Shown one piece after another: positions 34,440 through 46,672 of a stretch of 64,000 nt of DNA (its first letter is position 1; the number at the start of each line of letters is the position of its first letter). The stretch is from Fremontodendron californicum (lineage: Eukaryota > Streptophyta > Magnoliopsida > Malvales > Malvaceae): assembly GCA_030761205.1 (NCBI GenBank), contig JAULJL010000002.1, positions 21,369,010 through 21,433,009 on the forward strand, in the 5' to 3' direction. Both the position numbers and the translations under genes were made by a program. The notes below the pieces were generated by a model that had not been told where the DNA came from, did no database searches, and saw only the letters and a program-made list of their open reading frames with translations.

Positions 34440-35340
34440 TTTGCATCCCATCAATTATTTGTCAGGTTGCATTCATGCATTCATAGTCAGCATGATTTTT
34501 CTGTATATATCCATATATCAATTTATTCTTTCTTTACATGCATCATGGTAGCATCAAGTTGCATTCATGCATTCATAGTCAGAAATGATTTTCCTATATA
34601 TATCCATGCATTAATTTGCTTATTTTTTACATGCATCATGTTGACATCAGGTCGCATTCATGGCATACACAGTCATCATGAGTTCTCCATATATGCTCAC
34701 GCATTAATTTGTCATATTGGCGTCAAGTTGCATTCGTGACATACACGGTCATCATGATTTTCTTTGTATATACTCTGTGTCAATCATTTATTCTTCACAT
34801 GCATCATAATTGACATTGTGTGGTATTCATAGTGTATATGATCATTCATTGGGAAATACATTTGGAACATACATGGTCATTCATTGTATATATCCATGCA
34901 TTAATCTGCTTATTCTTTACATGCATCATGTTGACTTTGGGTTGCATTCATAACAAACATAGTCAGCATAATTTCTTTGTATATGTTCATGCATTAATTT
35001 GCTTATTACATACATCATGTTAGCATTAGGTCGCATTCATGACACACATGGTTAGCATGATTTTCTTTGTATATACTCTATATCAATCATTCATTGTTTG
35101 CATGTATCATAATTGACACCGTGTTGCATTCATAGGATATATGATCATTCATTGGGAAACATGCTAAAATGCACATGATCAGTCATTGCATATATCCATG
35201 TGTTGATTTGTTTATTCTTTGTTTGCAACATGTTGGCATTGTGATTGCATTTATCACATATATGGTCAGCATGTTTCCATTGTACATATCCATACATCAT
35301 ATTGTTTAGGCTTCACATGCATCAAATTGCATTCATGGCT
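34440..35340 (+). repeat. minisatellite between the two gag-type ORFs of E2
   Basis: About ten units of 75-95 bp with TTGCATTCATG, CATAGTCAGCATG and ACATGCATCATG cores. First units start at about 34464, 34558, 34651 and 34726. Short ORFs here follow from the repeat. Confidence 0.88.
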
Positions 35341-35465
35341 CATTCATCATGACATACATTTGGGGGAAATAAAATAGAAGTTGGCTTGGCTTTAGGAGTC
35401 TTTGAAAGAATTTCCATTTCAAATCAAAAGAAGTACTGAGTACACTATTAATACAGGCTGGTGCT

Positions 35466-36923
35466 ATGGAGGATGAACAAGTTGCCCGAATGGAAAAAAT
35501 GGAAAGGGAACAGAGAGAATTGCGAGAACAGCTAGCAAAATCTCAAGCAGAATCTAAGGATCAGATGACTAAACTGATGGAGCTAATGTCTGCCGTAATC
35601 AAGGGAAAAGGATACACCGAAAACTTTGTCGCCGGAGAAGGGTTAGAGGTACAAAAGGGCCAAGATGAGGTCGCAATAAGTGATGCCCAGAACACTGTTA
35701 ACCCCGTCAATGTCCTAAACTCAAATGATCCAGCTGAACAGGCCAAGTTGAAAAGGGTTGCAGTAAATGAGGTTGAGTTGACAGATTCCCAAGGGAAATA
35801 TCAGTTGCTAGATGAAAGGCTCCGGGCAGTAGAAAATGCAGACGTATTAGGGAGTGTGGAGGCGAAAGAACGATGCTTGGTCTTCGATTTAGTCATTCCT
35901 CCTAAGTTCAAGATCCCTGACTTCGTGAAATATGACGGGACGACTTATCCATCAGCCCACATCACTATGTTCTGCCGGAAGATGACAAGTCATATAGATA
36001 ATGATAAGCTTTTGATTCACTACTTTCAAGATAGCCTCAACGGATCCGCAATTAGGTGGTATAGTCAGTTGAGCAAGGATCAGATTCACTCTTGGAATGA
36101 CCTGGCTAGGGTTTTTCTAAACCAGTACAAGCATATGACTGACACGGCGCCTGACCGTCTCACCTTGCAAAATATGAAGAAAAGAGCTACTGAGAGCTTC
36201 AAAGAATATGTGCAACGGTGGATGAGCCTGGCCGTCCAAGTACAACCGCCCTTAACTCAGAAGGAAACCACTGTCCTTTTTGTGAATACACTGCAGGCCC
36301 CGTACTATGATATACTTGTTGGCAACATCACAAATAATTTTTCAGACATGGTAATTTCAGGGGAGATGATTGAGAATGCTATCAAGGATGGGAAAATTGA
36401 TGGAGAAAGAACATCCAATACCAAGAACAAGGGGGCATCTGAAAAGAAAAAGGAAGATAACCAAGTCGTGGAAGACTTTGCCCCACCTCCCCAATTCTCC
36501 TCATATCAGCCATTTTACTCTACCCTGAATAATGTCTCTCATGGTTTTTATCCCTACCAACCAATGACTGCAAATACACCAGAATTTACATCTGTCTATC
36601 AATCGAACACCCTTGGGGATAATCGAAAGGGGCATAAAAATCGAAAAAGAAATCCGGTTGACCCGATTCCTATGACATACAGTGAGATACTACCTCAACT
36701 CATCCAGAATCACCTTGTGACACCCATGCAAATAGCGCCTCTGAAGCCCCCTTATCCGAGCTGGTATGATGCTAATGAGTGTTGTGGGTACCATTCTGGC
36801 AATCAAGGTCACTCAACAGAGAACTGCCCCGCTTTGAAGTACAAGGTCAGAGATCTCATCAAGGCTGGTTCGATAAGTTTTGAAGATGGGGAAGTCAAGT
36901 GTCATAAGAAACATTGTGCATGA
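35466..36923 (+). CDS. gag: gag polyprotein of E2, intact
   Basis: 485 aa, the same architecture as the E1 gag: coiled-coil-like N-terminus (REQRELREQLAKSQAES), capsid core with FKIPDFVKYDGTT, FQDSLNGSAIRWY and FVNTLQAPYYD, Pro/Tyr-rich linker, and Cys/His knuckle CGYHSGNQGHSTENC, then KYKVRDLIKAG. Gag of this type forms the particle and packages the RNA. The frame ends at a stop with no pol frame within reach. About 30 replacements relative to E1, several of them non-conservative around residues 385-420. The gene is open and probably supplied particle protein for the family's own mobilisation (inference). Confidence 0.93.
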   Translation: MEDEQVARMEKMEREQRELREQLAKSQAESKDQMTKLMELMSAVIKGKGYTENFVAGEGLEVQKGQDEVAISDAQNTVNPVNVLNSNDPAEQAKLKRVAVNEVELTDSQGKYQLLDERLRAVENADVLGSVEAKERCLVFDLVIPPKFKIPDFVKYDGTTYPSAHITMFCRKMTSHIDNDKLLIHYFQDSLNGSAIRWYSQLSKDQIHSWNDLARVFLNQYKHMTDTAPDRLTLQNMKKRATESFKEYVQRWMSLAVQVQPPLTQKETTVLFVNTLQAPYYDILVGNITNNFSDMVISGEMIENAIKDGKIDGERTSNTKNKGASEKKKEDNQVVEDFAPPPQFSSYQPFYSTLNNVSHGFYPYQPMTANTPEFTSVYQSNTLGDNRKGHKNRKRNPVDPIPMTYSEILPQLIQNHLVTPMQIAPLKPPYPSWYDANECCGYHSGNQGHSTENCPALKYKVRDLIKAGSISFEDGEVKCHKKHCA

Positions 36924-39755
36924 TCACATTAGGTTTTTGACACATGTAGTTCTATACACTGTGATGAGGAAAGCACTTGTCTCATGTTAATTAAATGAAT
37001 TTTGTATTTTAAATGCTTTGTGTTTGTTGTGTTTCAACAATAACTTGAATTTGCAAAAACAAGCATTAAGGAATTTTTAGTGATGGATAGTCTCAAGAAA
37101 ATTGATGATCATTGTTAGAAATGACCCAATACCTTCAGCCCTCTCTTTTAGGCTTTCCTAAGCCTAAATCTTTTGAACCGAGACTACTTGAAAGACCTAA
37201 TGCTTCAAGGAATATGAATGATTTGACTTCATAAAACCATTGTCATCACAGAATAAGCAAAGATGTAGATCTTAGTCTAGGCTATGAACAAAGGAACGAA
37301 CTTTTTTGAAAATTTTCAAATTCCTTGAAAATCAAACAAATGAGACATTCTTTCAAGAATCCAGATTTTGATAATTTGGTGTGTGTCAGGATTGTGCTAA
37401 AGCCATTCATGACCTTTCCCAATGACCACAAAACACTAATTGCCCAGACATCACTTCATGATTGACACCTTGGGGCACAATGATTAAACTAGATTATCCC
37501 TTGTCCCAGAGAAAACCTGTTTTTGGGTCATGTTTTCCTTGTCTCTTCAAAGAACTCAGATTGGAAACTCAGCCTTTTCAAAGCAGACCTAGACTTGCAA
37601 TGTTCCTCGTTGATACAAATTCGCATGGTTAATCAAATTGGGGCATCATATGTGGAAATGATGGATACATAGTGAAGAAGGAGGGGCTAATGCATGAATC
37701 ATTGGGGGCATGCGACGAAAAAAAAAAAAGAAAAAAAGAAAAAGAAAAATCGTGATATCATGCATATGAGAGTTCGGATGATTCCAAAGTGCAAAATAAA
37801 ATTCTGAATATCTATTTCCCGTGGGGATTGCTTTTCAATGTGAATATTTGTGCTTGACATGAGAAATGGCCATCTTTCATATCCCTTTCGTACAAAAAGA
37901 AATTTCCATAGTCACCCCTTTTGAGCCAAAAGAATTCTTTCTTCTTTGAACCCTGATCAAGGATTACCCTCTATACTGGGGGGCAAATGCGAGGAAAGAT
38001 CTTTTCAAAGATCATTGAGAAATGAGTGACAGCTCAAGGATAGACAAAAAGCAAATGGATCCCCGAATAAATACGGGCGCACTCTGTCAAAGAAAAAAGA
38101 AGAGGAAAAGATGGCGAAATGAAAGCCAAGAGAAAAAAAAAAAACACAATAAAAAAGAAAACAAAATGTGTGAAATACATGGCAAATTGAAAGCCAAGAG
38201 CGAGGAAAGAAAGACACAAAAGTCAAAAGGAAAGAAATATCCAAGAAGGGACAAATGCTTCAAAGAGAATCCTCCTCAAGAAATGATCCTTGATCTGATT
38301 ACCCTCAAACACATATTTTGGGCCTATTTATCCTTTCTTTCTGAACCCTGAGCCATGGCCTACATTACGTGCTTTAAAAGTCCATTTTGATCAAGCATGA
38401 ATATTTAATTTGAAAGGTTTTTCCTCAGATTTTATCCCATTTCATCGAATTATCATTTCACTAAGGAAGAATTTAGAATTCTCAAGTGTATGGTAAAAAA
38501 TATATATATATATATATATGGAAAGAAGGGGACTCTAGGGCGAAAACCCGAAAATGGGCGGTCTAGAGTAAATTTGGAAATTTTCGATGCCATCTATGAT
38601 AGTGCCGATACCCCAAAAGAAAAGATCTTATTAAAGGAGTGGTCATCGAGGAACATCTAGGAATTCTTGAACCCCCAAATTGCCAACTCTCATTCAAAGG
38701 ATTGTCTTCAAAAACTGAAACTTTTTTTTCTCCAAGATTAAACTTTCTGGTTTAAACATCCCGGCCAATCTTGACGCTTGTCAAAATACTTTGATATTGG
38801 AAACTACAAGAATGTTGAATTTGTTTGGTTCTCAATGAATTCATGATTTATAAAAACTGTTCCATTTGTGAGCCTAGAAGGGATATACATTTTTGTCATG
38901 AAGTTTTCCTGGAAAAGACAGAATCTTGTTATACCAAGCCTTGCCAATCCCAGTTGAAAAAACCATATTGATACTTAAGAGAAATTTCTAACAGTGATCA
39001 TCAGTCATCAAAAGATTTGTACATCATACACTGTGGAGTTAAAATTTTTGGCTTAGAAGTTTTCCTTAGATAAGCAAAATTGTTTTTCAAAAAGAGAAAA
39101 TAAAAATATTTTTGAAATACCCATTTTTGATGTTGACATGAGACAAGGGTTTTTCTAACCCAAAGGTATAGAACTGCCAGGATAGATCCTGACTTCCAGA
39201 TATGAGAAGAAGATATCGAACCCAGTTCAGATCTCTGTTGATGAAAGTTTGAAAACTGTTCGGGCAAAGAGAATAGCCAAAATGAATTGAAGATATACTC
39301 TGATTTGAAGAGGAAAAATGAATTTGAAAGGCTAAGCCAAAGTCTAGAAGAACAACCGGGGGCACTTACATCACTCATGAGCACACATCTCTTTATCGAG
39401 CTTTTGCATCTGCACAGTGTCGGCAAGCATTTGCATCATTCATGGGTATTTGCATTGGCATTATTCCATAAGCATCTGCATTTTACCTTTACATTTACAT
39501 TCTTCATGGAATTCGCATTTGTGTCATCTCAAGCAATTGCATCATTTCTAGAATCATTGCATTTTCATTATTGTGTGGTAATTGTAGTTACACCATTCAT
39601 AAACCAGTTACATGAACACAATTAGTAGGGGCATCTGCATCATGAAACATGGGCATCAATCCAGGCCATTTGCATTTGCACTAAGAAATATTTTACATTT
39701 GCACCATGAAGCATGAGCACCTTGTTAAAAGACATATGCATCTGCATCATTTCTC
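36924..39755 (+). other. E2 non-coding 3' region where pol is missing
   Basis: No pol domain in any frame. The first ~850 bp (to about 37770) match E1 but not E3. From about 37785 to 38440 it aligns with E3 sequence that lies after integrase, so pol was replaced by the ~850-bp segment. Also present: a hairpin (37147-37168), a (TA)n run (about 38499-38519) and GCATTTGCAT-rich repeats (39400-39750). A 109-aa Lys-rich ORF at 38022-38351 matches decayed E3 sequence and is not convincing as a gene. Confidence 0.7.
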
Positions 39756-41265
39756 AAAGCTTCTGGTGGTGATATCCAGAATTTTACAATTTTAAAAGTG
39801 AACAAGTCTTCGGTGGTGATAGCTGAAGCCTCTGGTGGAGATATCCAGGGTTTTATAATTTTGAAAACATGAAAAATTTTATTCTGAAGGAGTTACCCAG
39901 AATTTTACAATGAGCAAGTCTTTGGTGGTGATAGCCAAAGCTTCTGGTGGTGATATCCAGAATTTTGCAGTTTTAAAAGTGAACAAGTCTTCAGTGGTGA
40001 TAGCTGAAGCCTCTGGTGGAGATATCCAGGGTTTTATAATTTTGAAAAATGAGAAATTTTATTCTGAAGGAGTTACCCAGAATTTTACAATGAGCAAGTC
40101 TTTGGTGGTGATAGCCAAACCTTCTGGTGGGGATATCCAGAATTTTACAGTTTTAAAAGTGAACAAGTCTTCGGTGGTGATAGCTGAAGCCTCTGGTGGA
40201 GATATCCAGGGTTTTATAATTTTGAAAAATGAGAAATTTTATTCTGAAGGAGTTACCCAGAATTTTACAATGAGCAAGTCTTTGGTGGTGATAGCCAAAG
40301 CTTCTGGTGGGGATATCCAGAATTTTACAGTTTTTAAAAGTGAATAAGTCTTCGGTGGTGATAGCTGAAGCCTCTGGTGGAGATATCCATGGTTTTATAA
40401 TTTTGAAACATGAGAAATCTTCTTCTAGATGAGTTATCTAGAATTTTATATTGAGCAAGTTTTTGGTGGTGATAGCCAAAGCTTCTGGTGGGGATATCCA
40501 GAATTTTACAGTTTTAAAAGTGAGCAAGACTTCGGTGGTGATAGATGAAGCCTCTGGTGGAGATATCCAGGGTTTTAGAATTTTGAAAAATGAGAAATCT
40601 TCTTTTGGAGGAGTTATCCAAAATTTTATTCAACATGTGCATCTACATCAAGAAGCATTTGCATCAATCTAAGTTAGTTGAATCTGCATCAAGAAAGTTT
40701 GCATCAAATCAAGTCATTTACATTTGCATCAAAGACATTTGCACCAATCTAAGTCATTTGCATCTACATCAAGAAGCGTTTGCATCAACAAAAGACATTT
40801 GCATTTGCATCATGAAGCATTTGCATCATCTCTTAAAGCTTTCAGGTATAATCGATTTTGTTTCCTTAAGGCGAGTCGAGCCCCGAAATCATCGTCGAAG
40901 TACTTTTTTTATTTATGAACAAGTCTTCGGTGGTGATAGCTGAAGCCTCTGGTGGAGATATCCAGAGTTTTTTTTAAAGTCCTTTGAAAAGGTAGAGAGT
41001 CTTCGGTGGTGATAGCTGAAGCTTCTCGAGATGATACCCAGAATTTTACAGTTTTAAAAATGAGCAAGACTTCGGTGGTGATAGCTGAAGCCTCTGGTGG
41101 AGATATCCAGAGTTTTAAAATCCTTTGAAAAGGTAAAAAGTCTTCGGTGGTGATAGCTGAAGTTTCTGGAGGTGATACCCAGAATTTTTACATTTTAAAA
41201 AAATGAGCAAGACTTTGGTGGTGATAGCCGAAGCTTCTGGAGGAGATATCCAGAATTTTAAACAC
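39756..41265 (+). repeat. 3'-region tandem repeat of E2 (180-bp units)
   Basis: Units of exactly 180 bp start at about 39910, 40090 and 40270 (next at 40451), each with two related halves built on TGGTGATAGCTGAAGC and GATATCCAGAATTTTA. Diverged, rearranged units continue to 41265, broken by a GCATTTGCATCAA-rich stretch (40630-40830). Because 180 is a multiple of three, a repetitive reading frame of 145 codons stays open at 39910-40347. It has no protein signature. Confidence 0.92.
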
Positions 41266-41639
41266 AGCTGAGAACAAGAAAGGTTAAGGCCCCGAGAACA
41301 TCGTCGAGGTCGTTTCCTTTCTTGCAAATCGAATTCGTTTCCTTAAGACGAATCGAGCCTTGATTAGTCAGGGAATTCAATTTAAGGACAAATCTTCAAT
41401 TTACTATTTTCAAAAAAAACAAAACAAAAAAAAAAACAAAAAAAAAAGTAAAAAAAAATGAGAAAAAATGAGAAAAAATGAAAAAAATAGAAAATAAAAA
41501 AAGAAAATAAAAAATGGAAAATGCAAAAATGAATGAAGAAATGAAAAAGAAAGCCCCTTTCCTTTCCATGTGATTTCACTGACCGTACAAAATTAGTGTT
41601 GGTTTATCTTTGCCTGATTCCTGATTCTCAGCAATAGCC
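41266..41639 (+). other. A-rich end of the E2 internal region
   Basis: Non-coding; a long A-rich stretch at 41405-41550 and a segment near the polypurine tract that is shared with E3 (24020-24240) and 55127-55350. Confidence 0.6.
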
Positions 41640-41652
41640 AAAGAGGGGCAGC
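41640..41652 (+). other. polypurine tract of E2
   Basis: AAAGAGGGGCAGC immediately before the 3' LTR, the primer site for plus-strand synthesis. Confidence 0.88.
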
Positions 41653-44600
41653 TGTAGACACCTAATTTTGTCCGGGCCACTAAACAGGTATGTTTTCTTC
41701 CCATATTGATGTTTCCGAGTATAAAAAGACTGTTTTCAACCTGCATGTGGTACTCCGAGACTTAGTTTAAGAGGGCGAGCATAAAAAGTCAAACTTGAAA
41801 AAAAGTCAACCCCGAAAAAGTCAACCCCAGAAAGTCAACTACTGAAAAAGTCAACCCACTTTCAAAATCAAGATTTTAAGTTCAATTGAAAAATGGAGAA
41901 AGAATTTTGATAATCCGAGGTCTACATTGAAAGATATGGAGTTCGAAAGTTGGGATTTGGAGATTCAGTAGAAAAGAAACCCTAATCCGAGAAATTTGGG
42001 GAAAAGTACTTAAACGACCAAACTGGTCGAAATTGAAGGTTCCAAATGAAAGATAAGCACTGACTACGGGTAATGGAGAAGTCACTTGCAAGAAAAACCG
42101 AAAGAAAAGTCAATCCGGGAGAAAACCGAGAATTAGGGTTTTTAGTGGATTTCGGTGAAATCGGGAAGAATCACAGAAATGGCCCGACTTGGTAAGAACA
42201 AAGCCCCCAATGGATGAGGAATGATTAAAAAGGATGGCCCAAGGCTCAAATTGAAGAAAATCTGAAAATCGGACTTGTTTTGAGCAAAACCGGGTTTCGG
42301 AGGTTAAAAGGCAAAATTGGAAAATTTTGGGAAAAATAGCAAATGGACACCGAAAATTATGGAAAATTTGTCAATCTCATTCTTAAATCATTTGAAAGAG
42401 ATTGGTAAAAGAAAATCTTGATTCCGAGTTCGTTTGCAAAATGGCCAAATCCCGGGCTTCTTATGCAGTAATTCAAAAAGATAAATCCCAGAAAAATAGC
42501 AAATGGACTCCAAAAATTCCGAAATTTGGTAAATCTCATTTTTAAATTATTTGGAAGAGATTGGCGAAAGAAAATCTTGATTCCGAGTTCATTTGCAAAA
42601 TGGCTAAATCCCGAGCTTCCTATGCAGTAATTCAAGCCGATAAATCCCGAAAAAATACCAAATGAGCTCCAAAAATTACGAAAACTTCCAGATCACACTT
42701 TTTAATTATTTTGAAGAGATTGGTGAAGAAAAATCTTGATTTGGAGCTCGTTTAAAAAATGGTAAAAAGTAGGGGCATAAAAAGACATTTTGGGAAGAAA
42801 AAATCCAAATAAATAGCAAACGGACTCGGATAATTTTGAAAACTTCCAGAACTCAATATTTTATTATTTTGGAAGTATTAAAAAATGAAAAATTGAATTT
42901 GGAGCCCGTTTGATATTTATTTTGCATCCGGGAGGGCAAAATGGTCATTTCACCCAAGCAACCGAAAATGGCTTTTTGGGCCCTTCAAAAAATCAGAGTT
43001 GGGCTGGAAAAAAGATGTCAACATTTTTCTTGGACAGCTGTAATTTGAGAGGGCTGAGATGCTAATCTAAGGGTGGTAATTTCATGACTTTTCATCTTGA
43101 ATTATTGGCCATTTGATGGAAATTAGGTTACACAAAAATGACAACATCTTGGAGTCCATATAAGCATCATTTTCTGCCAGCCCTAAGGGGGGAGGCAGAT
43201 TTTGTTTTTTCTTTTCCATTTTGGTTGATTTCTCTTAGTTTTTCTTAGTTTTTTATCTTCTTGGTTGAGAGCAAAAAAAGAAAAGTTTAGAAAAAAAGGA
43301 AAGTTTGAAGAGAAAAGTTTGAAATATTAGCTTCTTGAGGTTGCTCTTGAGCACCAACTCTTGCACTTTCATTTTCTATTCTTATTTTTTGCTATTTTAA
43401 TCTCTACTTGGTGAGTTTTCATTTTAAAATAATGTTTCTTGTTCTTCCTTCATTTCCTTTCTTAAGTATATTTTTTTTTACATTTTGTTTTTACAATAAA
43501 CTCACCATGGCCAAATGGCCTACATTATTTATTTTAAGTTGTTGTTTTTGATTCATTTTACCATATTGTTTATGCTATTTTCTTTATTTTTGATGTTTTA
43601 AATATTATGTTATTTCATGTTCTTAAGTTATATTTAATTTGGTTGCTTTGTTTATTGCCATTTATGTCTTAGATATCATGTTTTTGCATTTTTAATTTTC
43701 TGTTTTTATGTTGTTTAAATTTGAGCATGTTTTAGATTTAGTATATTAGGTGTTTGTGAAAATGCTTGTGTGATTTTTGTGTTATGACTTAGTTTTTCAT
43801 GCTAGCATACCAAGTGTTTGTGAAAATGCCATGCTTGTTGAAGCTTGGGGCCATTTGGCTACTCCATGTGTTTTGCATTGTGTGTTGTATTTTTGTCATG
43901 CTAGTTGTTAGGTTTTTGCATTTGCATGATATTTGGTTGGATTTTTGAATTAAGCATGCCTTGTGTTTGTGAAAAGGCCATGCATGTCTTAGGTCTAGGT
44001 TACATTAAATGCCATGCAAGTTCATGTTAGGTCTAGGCCATATTATTTGTGTCATGCATTTTCCTTACATTTAGGTTTAGATCCATGCATTTCATGCATT
44101 ATGTTTGCTGCATTGTTTCATGCATTTCATGTTCATGCCACTTGAATAATGACTTGAGCCAATTAATGGTTCAAGATCATGCTCTCTTGAGCACACTTGT
44201 GGAAAATTAAGTTTGTCAAATTGATTACTCTACCTTTGTGATTTTTTTTATTTAGCCAATTTTTATCTAACTTTCAAAGAGTCCTAGCTACTGCTTTCAA
44301 GTCATTTTATGAGTTTCAAATATTTTTACTTTGGTTTTTAAATGATTTTATCAAAAGCAAAAATGTGTTGGCAAAGCAGTTTTTTTCTCCTCCAAAAACT
44401 CGTACATCTATGATTTTTTTGGGAATTCATCTTTGATCAGAAAATTAAGCCGATTTTTTTTCATGTAGTTTTACATGTCCTGAGTCTCCAGTATTTGTTT
44501 TAGAATTTTTGGAAGTTTTAAAAATTGGGTAAAAAATCGTGGATTAAAACTGGACAGTGGAGTCAGAATTGAATTTAAAGAAAAAACAAAGCAGTTTTTT

Positions 44601-46227
44601 TTCTCCTCCAAAAACTCGTACATCTATGATTTTTCTGGGAATTCATCTTTGATCAGAAAATTAAGCCGATTTGTTTTCGTGTAGTTTTACATGTCCTGAG
44701 TCTCCAGTATTTTTTTTAGAAGTTTTGGAATTTTTAAAAATAGGATAAAAAATCATGGATTAAAACTGGACAGTGGAGTCAGAATTGAATTTAAAGAAAA
44801 ACAAAGCAGTTTTTTCTCCTCCAAAAACTCGTACATCTCTGGTTTTTCTGGGAATTCATCTTTGATCAAAAAATTAAGCCGATTTTTTCTCGTATAGTTT
44901 TATATGTCCTGAGTCTCCAGTATTTTTTTTAGAATTTATGGAATTTTTAAAAATAGGGTAAAAAATCGTGTATTAAAACTGGACAGTGGAGTCAGAATTG
45001 AATTTAAAGAAAAACCAATTTTCTGTTTTGGTTAATTTACTTAGAGTGGGCTGATTAGGAGGGTTAGCTACTGACTTAGGATGATTTCTAAGCCCTTTTA
45101 AACTCTAAAATGGTTTTTCAAGTCCCGGGTTAAAGGTAGTCAAGTCCGGATTTTTTAAACTTAGAAAATTAGAGCCATTTAAAAAAAAATTAGCCCAGTT
45201 TTTATTGTTAATTCAAGCTTTTCAAAATTGTTTTCAAACAATCACAAAGTATTTTGGTTTTAGAATATTTAATTTGACATATTTTCCTAAGGTAGCCGGA
45301 TATCTTTTTAGATATACGGATTTCCTTAATTAAAGGAAAAAATACATTTCATGCATTGCATTTTTATTTTTATGCATATTATATGATAGCATTATTTTAT
45401 TCCATGTCATTTAAATTATATGCCATATCATTCATGTTTGCCATGTCATTTAGGTTGCATTATGTTATTTAGATTTTGCTATGTCATTTTATTTATGTCA
45501 TGCATATACATATTCATTTATTTTAAATGTTTTAAAAAAGATAATGGTTTTCAATAAAAAATATAAAGATATTCCCGAGTTAAAATAATTCATGAGTTCT
45601 CTACCGGGTTTGCTGGAGGGAATATCATCAATTATCATTAATAAAGGAATATCTTTCTTTCAAAAAAGAGAATGATTCGGAAAGTTTTCCAAAACTAATA
45701 AAAATTTATATATTTTGCCACGTTTGTTGGGGAATATAGGAAAATTTTGAATTTATAAATTCCGGATCATTTTCAATAAAAAATGGAATTATTTTTTTTT
45801 TAAATTGGGAATTAACTTGAAATACTAAATTTAAAACCAACTTTTACCGAGACTTGAGATAACACACGATTAATAAGGTACCGATTTATACGGGCGTTGT
45901 GGGGGTGCTAATCCTTCCCTGCACGTAACCGACTCCCGAACTCGCTTCTTTGATTTCTCTGGTTTAAAACGCAGACTTGAAATTGGTTTTTAAAATGTTT
46001 TAATTAATTTTTAAAATATTTTATAAAACCGGTTTTAATAGGTGGCCGATCACACCTAGCTAAAAAAGATTGGTGGCGACTCCATGTCTTTTTTAAGGTC
46101 ATTTTCAAAACCTTCATTTCTAGAGGAATTAAGTCGACTTTTCCTCGGTTTTTTTTTTTAAATGTCACGCTTAACGAATAATAAAGTCTTGCGATGAGAC
46201 TCGTCGTTATTTTTTTAGGTTGCGACA
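41653..46227 (+). repeat. 3' LTR of E2 (4575 bp)
   Basis: Near-identical to the 5' LTR, with the same W-box-like array, TATA-like box, tripled block and U5 motif. Differences are scattered single bases and short T-tract changes. Confidence 0.95.
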
Positions 46228-46232
46228 AGCAG
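46228..46232. other. target site duplication of E2, right
   Basis: AGCAG, identical to 27149-27153. Confidence 0.93.
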
Positions 46233-46672
46233 CTTCCACCCACTTTGTGAAATAGTCTATGGCCACCAGGATGAAATGATGTCCATTTGAAGCTTTTGGG
46301 GTAATGGGTCCAATCATATCCATTCCCCACATTGAAAACGGCAATGGTGCGGTCATGACATGCAATGGCGATGGTGACACATGAATCTTCTCTGCATATA
46401 TCTGGCATTTATGGCACTTCCGGGAATAACTGATACAATTTCCTTCCATCGTCAGCCAGTAATATCCTGCCTTCATAATCTTCTTAGCAAGCATATAACC
46501 ATTGGCATGGGTGCCACATATCCCTTCATGGACTTCTTCTATGATTCTTCGAGCTTCGGCAGACTTGACACATCTTAACATGACTTGATCTTTCCCTTTC
46601 TTGTAGAGAATCTCGCTGTCTAGAACAAAACCAATTGCTAGCCTTCTCAGAGTCCTCTTGCCATTTTTTGTT
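46233..46672 (-). pseudogene. E3 integrase, N-terminal half
   Basis: Seen: the zinc-binding HHCC module (VHEGICGTHANGYMLAKK, then CHKCQIYAEKIH), and the start of the catalytic core with MWGMDMIGPITPKASNGHHF carrying the first Asp, followed by LVAIDYFTKWVEAA. The frame runs into the E2 target duplication at 46232 and continues at 27153. A frame change separates it from RNase H upstream (about 46580-46680). Confidence 0.9.

Larger units (their letters stand above)
27154..46227 (+). mobile_element. E2: complete gag-only (non-autonomous) Tat/Ogre-type element, 19.1 kb
   Basis: Two LTRs of 4571 and 4575 bp (TGTAGACA...GCGACA), a primer binding site, leader, capsid-less gag-like ORF, minisatellite, full gag, a 4.7-kb non-coding 3' region with tandem repeats and a polypurine tract, flanked by AGCAG on both sides. 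No protease, RT, RNase H or integrase is present. The LTRs differ at only a few dozen sites as judged by eye, so the insertion is young. It must depend on pol from a related element. It fits the described class of gag-only terminal-repeat retrotransposons (TR-GAG), with an unusual second gag-like ORF. Confidence 0.93.

Noticed and set aside
38022..38351. Lys-rich 109-aa ORF in the E2 3' region
   Set aside because: Aligns with E3 sequence after integrase where the frame is not kept on the same strand span; low complexity.
39910..40347. 145-aa ORF as a real gene
   Set aside because: It is a by-product of a 180-bp repeat whose period is divisible by three; no known domain. Kept only as a finding.
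46004..46408. 134-aa ORF spanning the E2/E3 border
   Set aside because: Fusion of LTR U5 and out-of-frame integrase sequence created by the insertion.
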